Shown here one piece after another: positions 44,789-53,630 of a DNA stretch of 64,000 nt. The position numbers were made by a program, and so were the translations under genes. Within the stretch, counting starts at the first letter, position 1, and each line of letters begins with the position of its first letter. This DNA comes from Amycolatopsis oliviviridis (GTDB lineage: Bacteria; Actinomycetota; Actinomycetes; Mycobacteriales; Pseudonocardiaceae): assembly GCF_014654365.1 (NCBI RefSeq), contig NZ_BNAY01000005.1:655871-719870 (forward strand). The letters run 5' to 3'. The notes under the pieces are model-generated. The model ran no database searches and was not told where the DNA came from. It worked only from the letters and a program-made list of their open reading frames with translations.

Positions 44789-45549
44789 CAGACGTGCAAC
44801 TCCCCACTGGCCACGGTGACCGCCTGCCCCGAGAGCAGGACGCGGTCACCTTCGAGACTCATGCGCACGATGCCACCGCGCGCCGAGGCCTGCTCGCCGA
44901 CGAGCTCGTCCCGGCCGAGGCGAGCGGCCCAGTACGGCGCGAGGACGCAGTGCGCGGACCCGGTGACCGGGTCTTCGTCGATGCCGACGCCCGGCGCGAA
45001 GAACCGGGTGACGAAGTCGATCCCTTCGACGTCGCCCGGGGCGGTGACCATCAGCCGTCCGGTCCAGTGCGCGCGCAGCGCGGCCAGGTCCGGCGCGAGC
45101 GAGCGCACCACGGCGGCGTCGTCCACCACCGCGAACAGGTTCTGGAGGCTGCGCCCGACGTAGTCGAACCGAAGGCCCGGCAGGATCGACGACAGGTCGT
45201 CGTCCGACTCGCGGGGCGGATCCGACGGGAAGTCCATCGACACCCAGCTGTCCTCGGCCCGGCAGCGCAGCTCGCCGCTTCTCGTCGCGAAGGTCTGCTC
45301 GCCGCCCAGGACGTGCGTGGTCGCCAGCGTCGCGTGCCCGCACAGGTCGACCTCGGTCTCCGGCGTGAACCAGCGAAGCGACTTCGGGCCTTCGCCACCG
45401 ACCTCGACGAAGGCCGTCTCGGCGTGCTTCAGCTCGGCGGCGACGGACTGCATCCAGCCCGCGTCGCCCGGGGAGTCCAGCAGCACGACGCCGGCGGAGT
45501 TACCGGCGAAGGCCTCGGAGGTGAAGGCATCGACGATGTAGAGGCGCAT
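44788..45549 (-). CDS. PhzF-family epimerase/isomerase-like protein
   Basis: A 253-residue protein of the diaminopimelate-epimerase fold. It begins MRLYIVDAFTSEAFAGNSAG, the standard PhzF start, which fixes ATG 45549; a GTG seven codons upstream is less likely. The catalytic Glu lies in HAETAFV near residue 42, with LCGHATLA near 70 and GIDEDPVTGSAHC near 195. Most such proteins are not phenazine enzymes, and no phz genes are present. It is coupled to yccF. Confidence 0.88.
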   Translation of the reverse strand: MRLYIVDAFTSEAFAGNSAGVVLLDSPGDAGWMQSVAAELKHAETAFVEVGGEGPKSLRWFTPETEVDLCGHATLATTHVLGGEQTFATRSGELRCRAEDSWVSMDFPSDPPRESDDDLSSILPGLRFDYVGRSLQNLFAVVDDAAVVRSLAPDLAALRAHWTGRLMVTAPGDVEGIDFVTRFFAPGVGIDEDPVTGSAHCVLAPYWAARLGRDELVGEQASARGGIVRMSLEGDRVLLSGQAVTVASGELHV

Positions 45550-45628
45550 GTCTTCGACGATATCGGGCACGGCCGGACCCGGCCTCCGGGTTTCCCCCGA
45601 GGTGTCGCGGGTCTCCCCGCGCCGGAGG

Positions 45629-45976
45629 TCACGGGCGTTCGACTTTCGCCTCGTCCGCGCCCAGCCCGAGGTAGACGTCGATCCATTGCCGGTCGATCTC
45701 GGTGAGTTCGTTGCCGTCGCAATAGGGTTTGGCCCCGTTCGCGGTGTAGTAGCGGAGCAGGGCGAGTGTCTCGTCGGTGCGCCGGATGTTGTCGTCGGTG
45801 TAGCGGGGACCGGGTGCCCGCGGCTGGTGCTTCATGCAGGTCAGCTCGGTCACGACGCCGTTGGCGGTCTCGTCGTCGAATCGCGGGCCGGGGTCGGGGG
45901 ACGAGCCGGAGCAGGCCGCGACGACGGCGCAGAAGAGCAGTGTGCCCAGTACGGTTGCGGTCGTACGCCCGCTCAT
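45629..45976 (-). CDS. Small lipoprotein, last gene of the DUF4331 operon
   Basis: A 115-residue lipoprotein with lipobox VVAAC (about residue 22) followed by a Ser/Pro-rich linker. The mature part is acidic and has two cysteines (ELTCMKH and KPYCDG) that may form a disulfide. I do not recognise a family. ATG 45976 overlaps the TPR gene stop by four bases, and GGGAGG precedes it. Confidence 0.75.
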   Translation of the reverse strand: MSGRTTATVLGTLLFCAVVAACSGSSPDPGPRFDDETANGVVTELTCMKHQPRAPGPRYTDDNIRRTDETLALLRYYTANGAKPYCDGNELTEIDRQWIDVYLGLGADEAKVERP

Positions 45977-47325
45977 CCGGCACCTCCCAGTTTCGCCAGC
46001 GTGGCGCGTGCCGTCCGGACGTCGGTCACGGAGAAGTTCGGGTTGATGCGCAGGGCTTCGCCGAGCGCCTTGACGGCTTCGGCGTTCCGGCCGAGCCTGG
46101 CGAGGATCATGCCGCGGTGGTAGGCGAACGTGGCGCTGCGCCAGCCGGTGCTCGCCGCGCGATCGGCGTAGGTCAGGGCCTCGGCGTCCCGTCCGTTGAG
46201 GTGCAGCGCCCAGGCCAGGGCGTCCGCGACGAACACGGGTTGCCTCCGGCCCCATTCCGCCTGCGCGTACCGGAGCGCCTGCACGGCGTCGCCGCGGTCC
46301 GCGGCGACCAGTGACGCTTCGAGGTCGACGTTCGCACCGGAGTCGACTTCGAGCCGTCGCTGCTCCTCGAAGAGTTCGTAATGGCGCGCGGCGGCGTCCG
46401 GCGCGCCCGCCGACGTCAGGAGGAGGGCGTACTCGCGCAGGTTCCCCACGTTCGGCTGGCGGTCCACGAGGTCCTGATACCCCGCGAGGGCTCGTCCGGT
46501 CTGCCCGCGTGCCGCCGCGACCTTGGCTTTTCCTTGCTGCAGCGAGGTATCCGTCGGCACCGCGCGCCCGCCCGCCTCGAAATGGCGCTCCGCGGTGTCG
46601 AGGTCCCCGTTCTCGAAGGCGAGCTCGCCGAGCAGGTTGCGGCAGAAGGCGACGTCGCCGGGATCGATGGCGTCCGCCAGCGCGCGATCGAGTGCGCGCC
46701 GGGCGTCGTCGACCCGGCCGTGGATCTCGAACTCGTAGGCGGCGCGGGTGAACGAGGAGACGCCCGGCTTGAGGTCGAGCATCCGCTGCAACGCGTCGGT
46801 GGCGGCCGCGGTGTCCCCGAGCTGGGTGTAGGCGTCGTTGAGCACGCCGTAGACCTCGGCGTTGTACGGAAGCGCGGCCTTGGCCTTCTCGCCCCAGTCG
46901 CGGGCGGCGGCGAAGTCGTGCCGCGCGTTGGCGAGCGCGCCCATGCCCGCGAGCGCGATCCCGTTGCCGTCCGCCTGCTGCGCCAAGGACTTCCGCAGCG
47001 CCTCCTCGGCCTTCGGGAAGTAGGCGGGGTCGGCCTTGACCCGCCCCATTTCGACATAGGCGGCGCCGAGTTCGGCCCAGGCCTGTGGATCCTGCCCGCC
47101 TTTCGCCAGCTTGGCTTCCGCCGTCCGGATCGCCCTGTCGAGGGTGCTCGCACCCCCTGGCGCTCCTTCCGAGACGGCCGCGGGCGGATCGGCCGGGACG
47201 AGCGCGACGGCCCCGACGGTGAGCAGGCTCGCGCTGAAGACCACCACGAGAACGGCCCGGCGAGGGGGCTTCCTGAAGCGAGGGCGGCTGGTGGCTGTCG
47301 TGCTTTCGGGGATGTCGCGTGACAT
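45973..47325 (-). CDS. Membrane-anchored TPR protein of the DUF4331 operon
   Basis: A 450-residue protein. A basic N-terminus (residues 1-22) is followed by one helix (about 24-45, LVVVFSASLLTVGAVAL), then tetratricopeptide repeats to the end, all expected outside the cytoplasm. Repeat consensus is visible in AWAELGAAYVEMGR and VYGVLNDAYTQLGDTAAA. It probably scaffolds protein contacts at the cell surface. It lies 74 bases after the DUF4331 gene, separated by a strong hairpin, and is coupled to the lipoprotein. Confidence 0.85.
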   Translation of the reverse strand: MSRDIPESTTATSRPRFRKPPRRAVLVVVFSASLLTVGAVALVPADPPAAVSEGAPGGASTLDRAIRTAEAKLAKGGQDPQAWAELGAAYVEMGRVKADPAYFPKAEEALRKSLAQQADGNGIALAGMGALANARHDFAAARDWGEKAKAALPYNAEVYGVLNDAYTQLGDTAAATDALQRMLDLKPGVSSFTRAAYEFEIHGRVDDARRALDRALADAIDPGDVAFCRNLLGELAFENGDLDTAERHFEAGGRAVPTDTSLQQGKAKVAAARGQTGRALAGYQDLVDRQPNVGNLREYALLLTSAGAPDAAARHYELFEEQRRLEVDSGANVDLEASLVAADRGDAVQALRYAQAEWGRRQPVFVADALAWALHLNGRDAEALTYADRAASTGWRSATFAYHRGMILARLGRNAEAVKALGEALRINPNFSVTDVRTARATLAKLGGAG

Positions 47326-47354
47326 CGGGTCGGCCTTCCGGAGGTCGGGGGTGC

Positions 47355-47385
47355 GGTGGCCGCCGCCGTCGCGACGGCGGCCACC
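47355..47385 (-). terminator. Intercistronic hairpin between the DUF4331 and TPR genes
   Basis: GGTGGCCGCC (47355-47364) pairs with GGCGGCCACC (47376-47385), and the inner GTCGCGAC is itself a palindrome, so almost the whole segment folds. It follows the DUF4331 stop by about 15 bases and has no T-run. Partial termination or 3' end protection would give more DUF4331 protein than TPR protein. Confidence 0.55.
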
Positions 47386-47399
47386 TCGAGGGAGGGGAG

Positions 47400-48860
47400 T
47401 CAGCGGCTGGACGAGTTCACCGCTTTGGTGTTCGGCAGGGCGACGTACGGGAACTTCGCGCCGAACTGGACGTCGTTGCGGTCCACCCGGTCTCCCGCGG
47501 CGAGTGCCTTGACGATGCCGGTGACCGCGGCGCCTTCCAGCGCCTGGACGCTGATGTCGAGCGCGTCGTCGGCCAGCCTCCGGCCGTTCGGGAACCCTTG
47601 GAGGTCGCCGCCGAGGACGCCGAGCCGGTTCGGCTGCGCGGTGACGGGGATCGACGTGTTCAGCCGCAGCTGCTCCGACGGCGCGAACCGCGCCGGGTCG
47701 ACGTCGGCGTTGTTGAGCTGCGAGTTGAGATCCAGGTTGATCTGATCACCGGATTTCTTGGTGATCCCGGTCAGGAAGATCTCGAACAGATCGTTTCGCG
47801 GCTTGGCGGGCGCGGGGATGCCGTAGATCCGCTGGACGAGGTCCGGCACCTCCGGGTTGAGCACCTTGTTCACCAGCGCGGGCACCGCCCGGTCCTGCTC
47901 CGGCAGGAGCGAGTTGAACCGGTCCTTCAGCCCGGCGGGCACGACGACCTCGTTCACCAGCGGGTTCCCCAGCCGCGAAACCTGGACGTCGGGGCCGAAC
48001 GAGCGCTGCGCGCCGGGGGTGCGCAACGTGATCGAAGTGCGCTCGGTGTCACTCCAGACGCCGATGACGGGGTTCCGGGTCGGGCTGTTCGCGAGTGTCA
48101 GCGCGCTCTTGGGCACCTGCAACGCCAAGGTGTTCACGTTGAAGCCCGCCACCGTGTCCGTCCCGACCTCGGACAGATCCTTGCCGTAGAGCAGGTCGAA
48201 GATCCGCAGGTCGAGGAAGAACGGGTCGTCGGCCTGCCCGGCGAACGTCTGGCCGCCACCGGGGACCGCGGTGATCGCCTGGTTCCGGAGCGTGCCGTAG
48301 TTCGGCATCGACGCCGCGCCGACGTTCGACGGCGCGACCTTCCCGTTGGTGACCAGGTTCGTGGTCCGCCCGGTGTCCCGGTGGATCACCGAGAGCGTGT
48401 AGGTCTGCCGGAACAACAGGTCCTCGTCGTCCAGCGAGGTGACCGGATCGTCGTTGTAGAGGAAGGTGTCGTTCCCGCGCCGGTCTTCGGTGCGGAAGTC
48501 CCACCGGTAGGTCAGGTCCGCCTTCGCGTCCCCGTCGTTGTCGATGTTGATGTCGTGGTGGGCGTCGGTGGCCCACGGGTAGAAGTTCGGCCCGCCGTTG
48601 GGTTCCTCGAACGGGTACCAGTTCGCGATCAGCGTCACGGTGTCCGGCTTGTCCGGGCTGACGAACGCGTACACGTCGGTGTTGTCCGCGGGCGGGTCTT
48701 CCGAGATCAGCGGGGCTTCCCGGTGACTCGAAGCGAGCGCAGGACCGGACGCGAGCCCGGCGACGGTACCCGCCAGCACCGTGGCCGTGACCGCGATGAC
48801 CGAGACGGCCGCTCTCCGCCGCGAGAAGTGACGACGGCGAGCGGGATGGGGTATAGCCAT
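47400..48860 (-). CDS. Secreted DUF4331 protein
   Basis: A 486-residue exported protein. The twin-arginine-like RRR start and hydrophobic segment end at GPALA (residue 43), and the mature part begins SSHREAP, the hallmark of DUF4331. Further family blocks are NTDVYAFVSPD and NWYPFEEPNGGPNFYPW. The domain is acidic and may bind metal; no enzyme activity is known to me. ATG 48860 has AAGGGA upstream; ATG 48866 is too near it. It heads the operon with the TPR protein and the lipoprotein. Confidence 0.88.
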   Translation of the reverse strand: MAIPHPARRRHFSRRRAAVSVIAVTATVLAGTVAGLASGPALASSHREAPLISEDPPADNTDVYAFVSPDKPDTVTLIANWYPFEEPNGGPNFYPWATDAHHDINIDNDGDAKADLTYRWDFRTEDRRGNDTFLYNDDPVTSLDDEDLLFRQTYTLSVIHRDTGRTTNLVTNGKVAPSNVGAASMPNYGTLRNQAITAVPGGGQTFAGQADDPFFLDLRIFDLLYGKDLSEVGTDTVAGFNVNTLALQVPKSALTLANSPTRNPVIGVWSDTERTSITLRTPGAQRSFGPDVQVSRLGNPLVNEVVVPAGLKDRFNSLLPEQDRAVPALVNKVLNPEVPDLVQRIYGIPAPAKPRNDLFEIFLTGITKKSGDQINLDLNSQLNNADVDPARFAPSEQLRLNTSIPVTAQPNRLGVLGGDLQGFPNGRRLADDALDISVQALEGAAVTGIVKALAAGDRVDRNDVQFGAKFPYVALPNTKAVNSSSR

Positions 48861-49057
48861 TTCCATTCCCTTTCCGAAAAGCGTGGCGGAAGATCCTCCG
48901 CCGGACGCCGGGTTCCGATGGTGCGCGCCGTCGTCAGTGGGGATGTTGTGGAAGTGTTGTGGCGGGGAGGCCGGTCGACGTCTCCACTTGCAGGTGGCCG
49001 CGGTCACGCCACATTCCTAGACTCGACGCGTCGCTACCGCCGAACGCAGGAGTCTCC

Positions 49058-50716
49058 ATGCCCGACGCCCCCGCAGTACCGAGCTACGCATCGGGAATCT
49101 CGGACACCCCGCTGCTGGGGGACACCATCGGCGACAACTTCGATCGCACCGTCGCCGCCTTCGGCGACCGGGACGCGCTCGTCGACCGCGCGGCGGGAAA
49201 ACGCTGGACCTACACCGAACTCGCCGCCGAGGTGAACGCGCTCGCGCTGGGCCTGCTGGACCTCGGGATCGCCAAGGGCGACCGGGTCGGCATCTGGTCG
49301 CCGAACCGCTGGGAGTGGACCTGCGTCCAGTACGCGACCGCGAAGATCGGCGCGATCCTGGTCAACATCAACCCGGCGTACCGCTCGCACGAACTCGAGT
49401 ACGTGCTGAACCAGGCCGGGATCAAGCTCATCGTGGCCGCGTCGTCGTTCAAGACCTCGGATTACGCGGGCATGATCGCCGAAGCGGGCCCGAAGTGCCC
49501 CGGACTGGAACACGTCGTGCTGCTCGAAAGCGCCGAGTGGACGGCACTGCTGGAGAACGGACGTGCCGCCGACCCGGCGCGGCTCGCCGCTCGCCAGGGC
49601 GAGCTCTCGGCGGACGACGCGATCAACATCCAGTACACCTCCGGCACCACGGGCTTCCCCAAGGGCGCCACGCTCAGCCACCACAACATCCTCAACAACG
49701 GCTACTTCGTCGGCGAGCTCTGCAACTACACCGAAGCCGACAAGGTGTGCATCCCCGTGCCCTTCTACCACTGCTTCGGCATGGTGATGGGCAATCTCGC
49801 GGCGACGACGCACGGCGCGTGCATGGTCATCCCGGCGCCCGCGTTCGAGCCGAAGGCCACCCTCGAAGCCGTCGCGGCCGAGAAATGCACGTCCCTGTAC
49901 GGGGTTCCGACGATGTTCATCGCCGAACTGGCCGACCCGGACTTCGGCTCGCACGACCTGTCCTCGCTGCGCACCGGGATCATGGCGGGCTCGCCCTGCC
50001 CGGTCGAGGTGATGAAGCAGGTCATCGACCGGATGGGCATGGCGGAGGTGTCGATCTGCTACGGCATGACCGAGACCTCACCGGTGTCCACGCAGACCCG
50101 CGCGGACGATTCGGTGGAGCGGCGGGTGTCGACGGTCGGGCGGGTCGGGCCGCAGCTGGAGGTCAAGGTCGTCGATCCGGAGACCGGGCTGACCGTGCCC
50201 CGCGGCGAGCCGGGCGAACTCTGCACCCGCGGCTACTCGGTGATGCTCGGCTACTGGGAGCAGGCCGACAAGACGGCCGAGGCGATCGACGCGGCGCGGT
50301 GGATGCACACCGGCGACCTCGCGATCATGGACGCGGACGGGTACGTCAACATCACCGGCCGGATCAAGGACATGGTCATCCGCGGCGGGGAGAACCTGTA
50401 CCCGCGCGAGATCGAGGAGTTCCTCTACACCCACCCGGACATCCTCGACGCGCAGGTCATCGGCGTCCCGGACGAGAAGTACGGCGAGGAACTGATGGCG
50501 TGGGTGCGCATGCGCGAGGGCGCGGCGCCGCTGACGGCCGAAGCGGTGCGGGGGTTCTGCGAGGGGAAGCTCGCGCGCTACAAGATCCCGCGCTACGTCC
50601 ACGTCGTCGAGGAGTTCCCGATGACGGTGACCGGCAAGGTGCGGAAGGTCGAGATGCGGGAGCGGTCGATCAGCATCCTCGGCCTGGAGGCGGCGGCCGC
50701 CACGAAGCACGCCTGA
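49058..50716 (+). CDS. Fatty acyl-CoA synthetase (AMP-binding)
   Basis: A 552-residue ANL-superfamily ligase. Motif I YTSGTTGFPKGATLS lies near residue 195, motif II YGMTETSP near 334, then GDLAIMDADGY, GRIKDMVIRGGENLYP and the catalytic Lys in MTVTGKVRK at the end. The HHNILNN and YHCFGMV blocks suit medium- or long-chain fatty acids. It would activate fatty acids for beta-oxidation or lipid synthesis. ATG 49058 has CAGGAG 6 bases before it. It diverges from the DUF4331 operon. Confidence 0.92.
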   Translation: MPDAPAVPSYASGISDTPLLGDTIGDNFDRTVAAFGDRDALVDRAAGKRWTYTELAAEVNALALGLLDLGIAKGDRVGIWSPNRWEWTCVQYATAKIGAILVNINPAYRSHELEYVLNQAGIKLIVAASSFKTSDYAGMIAEAGPKCPGLEHVVLLESAEWTALLENGRAADPARLAARQGELSADDAINIQYTSGTTGFPKGATLSHHNILNNGYFVGELCNYTEADKVCIPVPFYHCFGMVMGNLAATTHGACMVIPAPAFEPKATLEAVAAEKCTSLYGVPTMFIAELADPDFGSHDLSSLRTGIMAGSPCPVEVMKQVIDRMGMAEVSICYGMTETSPVSTQTRADDSVERRVSTVGRVGPQLEVKVVDPETGLTVPRGEPGELCTRGYSVMLGYWEQADKTAEAIDAARWMHTGDLAIMDADGYVNITGRIKDMVIRGGENLYPREIEEFLYTHPDILDAQVIGVPDEKYGEELMAWVRMREGAAPLTAEAVRGFCEGKLARYKIPRYVHVVEEFPMTVTGKVRKVEMRERSISILGLEAAAATKHA

Positions 50717-50880
50717 CCGCGCCTTCGGAGGCCTGCCCGGGTCGGATGGGCCACTCGCGCGGTGTGATCGTTCACCGCTTTCGGACGCATGAGTTCCCGC
50801 GACGGCGGGCAGCCTGTGATCAGGACGGTGACAGCGTCCTGAACGAAAATCCCGTAACCGTAAGGAAAAGGGGAACTCAC

Positions 50881-51261
50881 ATGCGTACGATTCGCCGCAC
50901 CTTGGTCGCTTCGGCACTGGCGCTGCCGCTGACGCTCGGAGCTGCCGGCATCGCCTCGGCGGACAGCTTCGGCAGCACCGAGGTCCAAGCCGGACCGGAC
51001 GGCGCAGCGACGCACAGCGTGCAGTCCGACACCCATCGCGGGTCGAGTTCGTTCCACGAGCACTCGGCGGCCGCGGGGCCGGACGGGGCCGCGAACAGCA
51101 GCACCTCCGCCACCGCCGGCGAGAACGGCGGCAGCCAGTACCGGCAGCACAGCGGCTGGGCGGGCCAGGACGGTGCCGGATCCAGCGAGACCCACTCCAG
51201 CACCGACGGCGGCCATGACCAGGGCGTCCTGAGCGGCACCCTCGGCGCTATCGGGCTCTGA
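50881..51261 (+). CDS. Small secreted protein with AGPDGAA-type repeats
   Basis: A 126-residue exported protein. The signal peptide ends near GIASA (residue 26). The mature part of about 100 residues has three similar units: QAGPDGAATHS, AAGPDGAANSS and WAGQDGAGSSE, rich in Gly, Ser, His and Gln and without cysteines. It is probably extended and may attach to the surface or bind metal through its His residues. ATG 50881 has AAAAGGGG upstream. I recognise no family. Confidence 0.75.
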   Translation: MRTIRRTLVASALALPLTLGAAGIASADSFGSTEVQAGPDGAATHSVQSDTHRGSSSFHEHSAAAGPDGAANSSTSATAGENGGSQYRQHSGWAGQDGAGSSETHSSTDGGHDQGVLSGTLGAIGL

Positions 51262-51273
51262 CCGTAAGGGAGC

Positions 51274-51318
51274 CGAAGGGCCCTTTCACCGCATGCGATG
51301 CGGTGAAAGGGCCCTTCG
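51274..51318. repeat. Palindrome family C, copy C2
   Basis: Perfect 21-bp arms (51274-51294 and 51298-51318) around GCG. The ends read CGAAGGGCCC. It follows the stop of the small secreted gene by 12 bases and precedes the promoter of the next gene on the same strand, so here it serves as a one-sided terminator. Confidence 0.85.
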
Positions 51319-51355
51319 CCGCGTTGGACGTGGGCATGGGCGCCTTCAGCCCAAG

Positions 51356-51384
51356 TTGACACTTCGAGGCAACCTGTCACAGTT
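51356..51384 (+). promoter_or_regulatory. Promoter candidate of the HAF-repeat gene
   Basis: TTGACA (51356-51361) and ACAGTT (51379-51384) with a 17-base spacer fit a housekeeping-type promoter. Transcription would start near 51391, directly before the hairpin at 51396. Confidence 0.5.
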
Positions 51385-51395
51385 GTCGCGCGTGT

Positions 51396-51430
51396 CCCCT
51401 TCGCGGTGGATCCGAACCGCCGCGAAGGGG
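51396..51430 (+). promoter_or_regulatory. Leader hairpin covering the ribosome site of the HAF-repeat gene
   Basis: CCCCTTCGCGG (51396-51406) pairs perfectly with CCGCGAAGGGG (51420-51430) around a 13-base loop. The right arm carries the GAAGGGG part of the ribosome site for ATG 51438. When folded, the message should be poorly translated, so the hairpin may act as a switch (thermosensor, protein or ligand controlled). Confidence 0.65.
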
Positions 51431-51437
51431 AGAAGAC

Positions 51438-52586
51438 ATGTCACACAAGCTGAGCAGGCGAATTCTCGCTTTGGGTGTGTCGCTGGCGGTCCTGCCGCTG
51501 GTCGTGCCGGGAGTGGCGGCCGCGGATCCCGCGATCGCGCCGATCGACCTCGGAACGCTGCCGGGGGACCAGTACAGCGAGGTGAACGCGGTCAACGACG
51601 CCGGGGTCATGGTCGGCTCTTCGACGCCGCTCGAAGGTCAGATCAAGTACCACGCGGCGAAATGGGACGCGCAGGGCCGCATCTCCGCGCTACCGGGGCT
51701 GGGCGGGGAGCAGAGCAAGGCGACGGACGTCAACCGTGACGGGGTCGCGGTCGGCTGGGCCCACAAGGACGCCGCTTGGAACCAGGCCGCGGTCAAATGG
51801 TCGCCCGGCGGGGCCGTCACCGCGCTGCCCTACCTGCCCGGCGGGGATTACGCGATCGCGAACGCGATCACCGACGGCGGGGTGATCGTCGGGGCCGGGC
51901 GCGCGGCGGACGGGACGATGCACGCCGTCCGATGGAACCCGGACGGCAAGGTGGTGGATCTCGGCGGGCTGCCTTCCGGGGCTTACTCTTCCGCGGAATG
52001 GATCACCCCGGACGGCAGGACGATCGCCGGGACCGCGACCGACTCCGCCGGGAACAACCACGTCGTGCGCTGGGATCTCGCCGGGACGATCACCGACCTT
52101 TCCCCGGGCAACCCGAACAGCACCCCGGAGGACATGAACGACTTCGGCGTGATCGTCGGGAGCGCCGACGTGAACGGCGAGCCGAAGCCCGTGCGGTGGG
52201 AGCGCGACGGGCGGATGACCTCGCTCGACTGGCCGGAGCGGGACCCGGGCTGGGCGCGCGCGGTCAACAACGCCGGTGTCGCCGCCGGCGGCGGCTACCT
52301 GGTGTTCGGCACGACGAGCCCGGTGAAGTGGAACCGGGCGGGAACCCGGACGACGCTCTCGGCCGAGAGCGGACTGGGCAACGACATCGACCGCGCCGGG
52401 ACCGTCGTGGGGCTGGAGAACGGCATCGCGGCCAAGTGGGACGCCGCCGGCACGCGAACGGTCCTCGGCGTCCTGCCGGGCGGCGACTACAGCACCGCCA
52501 CCCACATCACCGCGAACGGGACGATCGTCGGCCTGTCCTACAACGAGAACAAGCGCTCGCACGCCGTCTACTGGCCCGCCAAGTAG
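51438..52586 (+). CDS. Secreted HAF-repeat protein
   Basis: A 382-residue exported protein. The signal peptide ends near GVAAA (residue 29). The rest consists of about seven repeats of roughly 45 residues with the HAF-type pattern D/N-GVIVG...AVRW/AAKW...G. Examples are VNDAGVMVG, ITDGGVIVG and NDFGVIVGS paired with HAAKWD, HAVRWN and HAVYWP. This suggests a beta-propeller. The first repeat starts IDLGTLPGDQYSEVNAVN. The function is unknown. It is monocistronic, with palindromes on both sides. Confidence 0.88.
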   Translation: MSHKLSRRILALGVSLAVLPLVVPGVAAADPAIAPIDLGTLPGDQYSEVNAVNDAGVMVGSSTPLEGQIKYHAAKWDAQGRISALPGLGGEQSKATDVNRDGVAVGWAHKDAAWNQAAVKWSPGGAVTALPYLPGGDYAIANAITDGGVIVGAGRAADGTMHAVRWNPDGKVVDLGGLPSGAYSSAEWITPDGRTIAGTATDSAGNNHVVRWDLAGTITDLSPGNPNSTPEDMNDFGVIVGSADVNGEPKPVRWERDGRMTSLDWPERDPGWARAVNNAGVAAGGGYLVFGTTSPVKWNRAGTRTTLSAESGLGNDIDRAGTVVGLENGIAAKWDAAGTRTVLGVLPGGDYSTATHITANGTIVGLSYNENKRSHAVYWPAK

Positions 52587-52590
52587 GTCC

Positions 52591-52637
52591 GTGAAGGCCT
52601 CCTTCCCTACCTTCAAAGCAGGGAAGGAGGCCTTCAC
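52591..52637. repeat. Palindrome family C, copy C3
   Basis: Perfect 18-bp arms (52591-52608 and 52620-52637) with an 11-base loop. The ends GTGAAGGCC match C1. It lies between the convergent HAF-repeat gene (stop 52586) and the R2lox gene (stop 52644), nearly filling the gap. Confidence 0.85.
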
Positions 52638-52643
52638 AGAACG

Positions 52644-53615
52644 TCAGGCCGCGGAGTTGGCGGCGACCTCCGCGATCGCCTTCGCGTCTTCCTCGCCGAA
52701 GGTCTCTTCGAGATTCTCCGGCGAATAGTCGAGGTCGATCTGCTCCACCGGCATCCCGCGCGCGGACTCGATCGCGCCGAGCCGCCGCTGCGCCCGGTCC
52801 GCCGCGTACTGGATGATCTCCTGCGGATCGTTGTCGAACGGGATCTCCTCGAACTGGTCCTGCACCCACTGGATCATGTCGAGCGCGTGCGGAAGCAGCT
52901 CGCCCATCCGCTGCTGCACCGCGTCCCACAGCGAGTCGTCCGCGGCGACGTGACGGCGGCAGGTGAAGGTGCCCCAGGCCATGTGACGGCGTTCGTCGTC
53001 GCCGATGCGGCGGATCAGTTCCTGCATGCCCGGCAGGATGTCGTGCTGCGTGCAGATCAGCTGCCACGTGTAGTACCCGGTCAGCGCGAGACTGCCTTCG
53101 ATGACGTGGTTGTAGGTGACGCTCGCGCGGATCTGGTTGAGCGGACTGGGATCCGCTTCCAAAGCGCGCAACGACTGTGGCAGCTCCTCGTAGAAAAGCT
53201 TGCGGTAATGCGGATTCTCCGCGACGTAGGGATGCAGGTCCGTGGTCAGGCCGACGGCGTCCATCCAGCGGCGGAACACCTCGGTGTGCTTGGCCTCTTC
53301 GAAACAGAACTGCGTCAGGTACATCTCGTCGCCGAAGCGGCCGGTCGCGGACATCGCCCGCATGAACGGCTGGATGTCTTCGGTGACCGCCTCTTCGCCC
53401 GCGATGAACTGCGCCACGAGATACGTCGTCGACCGCTGCTGTTCCGGATTGAGGGTGTCCCAGCCCTCGCGTTCACGGGAGAAGTCGATGTCGGCGGGGT
53501 TCCAGAACTTCTTGTTGCCCTTGGCGAACAGCCGCAGCGGGAACGAGTCCCAGTTCAGCCCGCCCTCACGCAGCGAGGAGAACCCGGTCCGCAGCTCGGG
53601 AAGCGTATCGGTCAT
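52644..53615 (-). CDS. R2-like ligand-binding oxidase (R2lox)
   Basis: A 323-residue ferritin-like metalloprotein related to class I ribonucleotide reductase R2 but lacking its radical role. Every metal ligand known from M. tuberculosis R2lox aligns: E74, E107, H110, E173, E208 and H211. The residues forming the unusual Val-Tyr cross-link are also kept (V77 in GEEAV, Y168 in YNHVIEG). The protein holds a Mn/Fe cofactor and a long-chain lipid ligand; its substrate is unknown. It lies 15 bases after a tetR gene. The annotation 'ribonucleotide reductase beta subunit' should be avoided. Confidence 0.9.
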   Translation of the reverse strand: MTDTLPELRTGFSSLREGGLNWDSFPLRLFAKGNKKFWNPADIDFSREREGWDTLNPEQQRSTTYLVAQFIAGEEAVTEDIQPFMRAMSATGRFGDEMYLTQFCFEEAKHTEVFRRWMDAVGLTTDLHPYVAENPHYRKLFYEELPQSLRALEADPSPLNQIRASVTYNHVIEGSLALTGYYTWQLICTQHDILPGMQELIRRIGDDERRHMAWGTFTCRRHVAADDSLWDAVQQRMGELLPHALDMIQWVQDQFEEIPFDNDPQEIIQYAADRAQRRLGAIESARGMPVEQIDLDYSPENLEETFGEEDAKAIAEVAANSAA

Positions 53616-53630
53616 GACGTACCCTTCGTG

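Noticed and set aside
52644..53615. Ribonucleotide reductase beta subunit
   Set aside because: The length, the residues of the Val-Tyr cross-link and the isolated position without nrdE/nrdA fit R2lox better.
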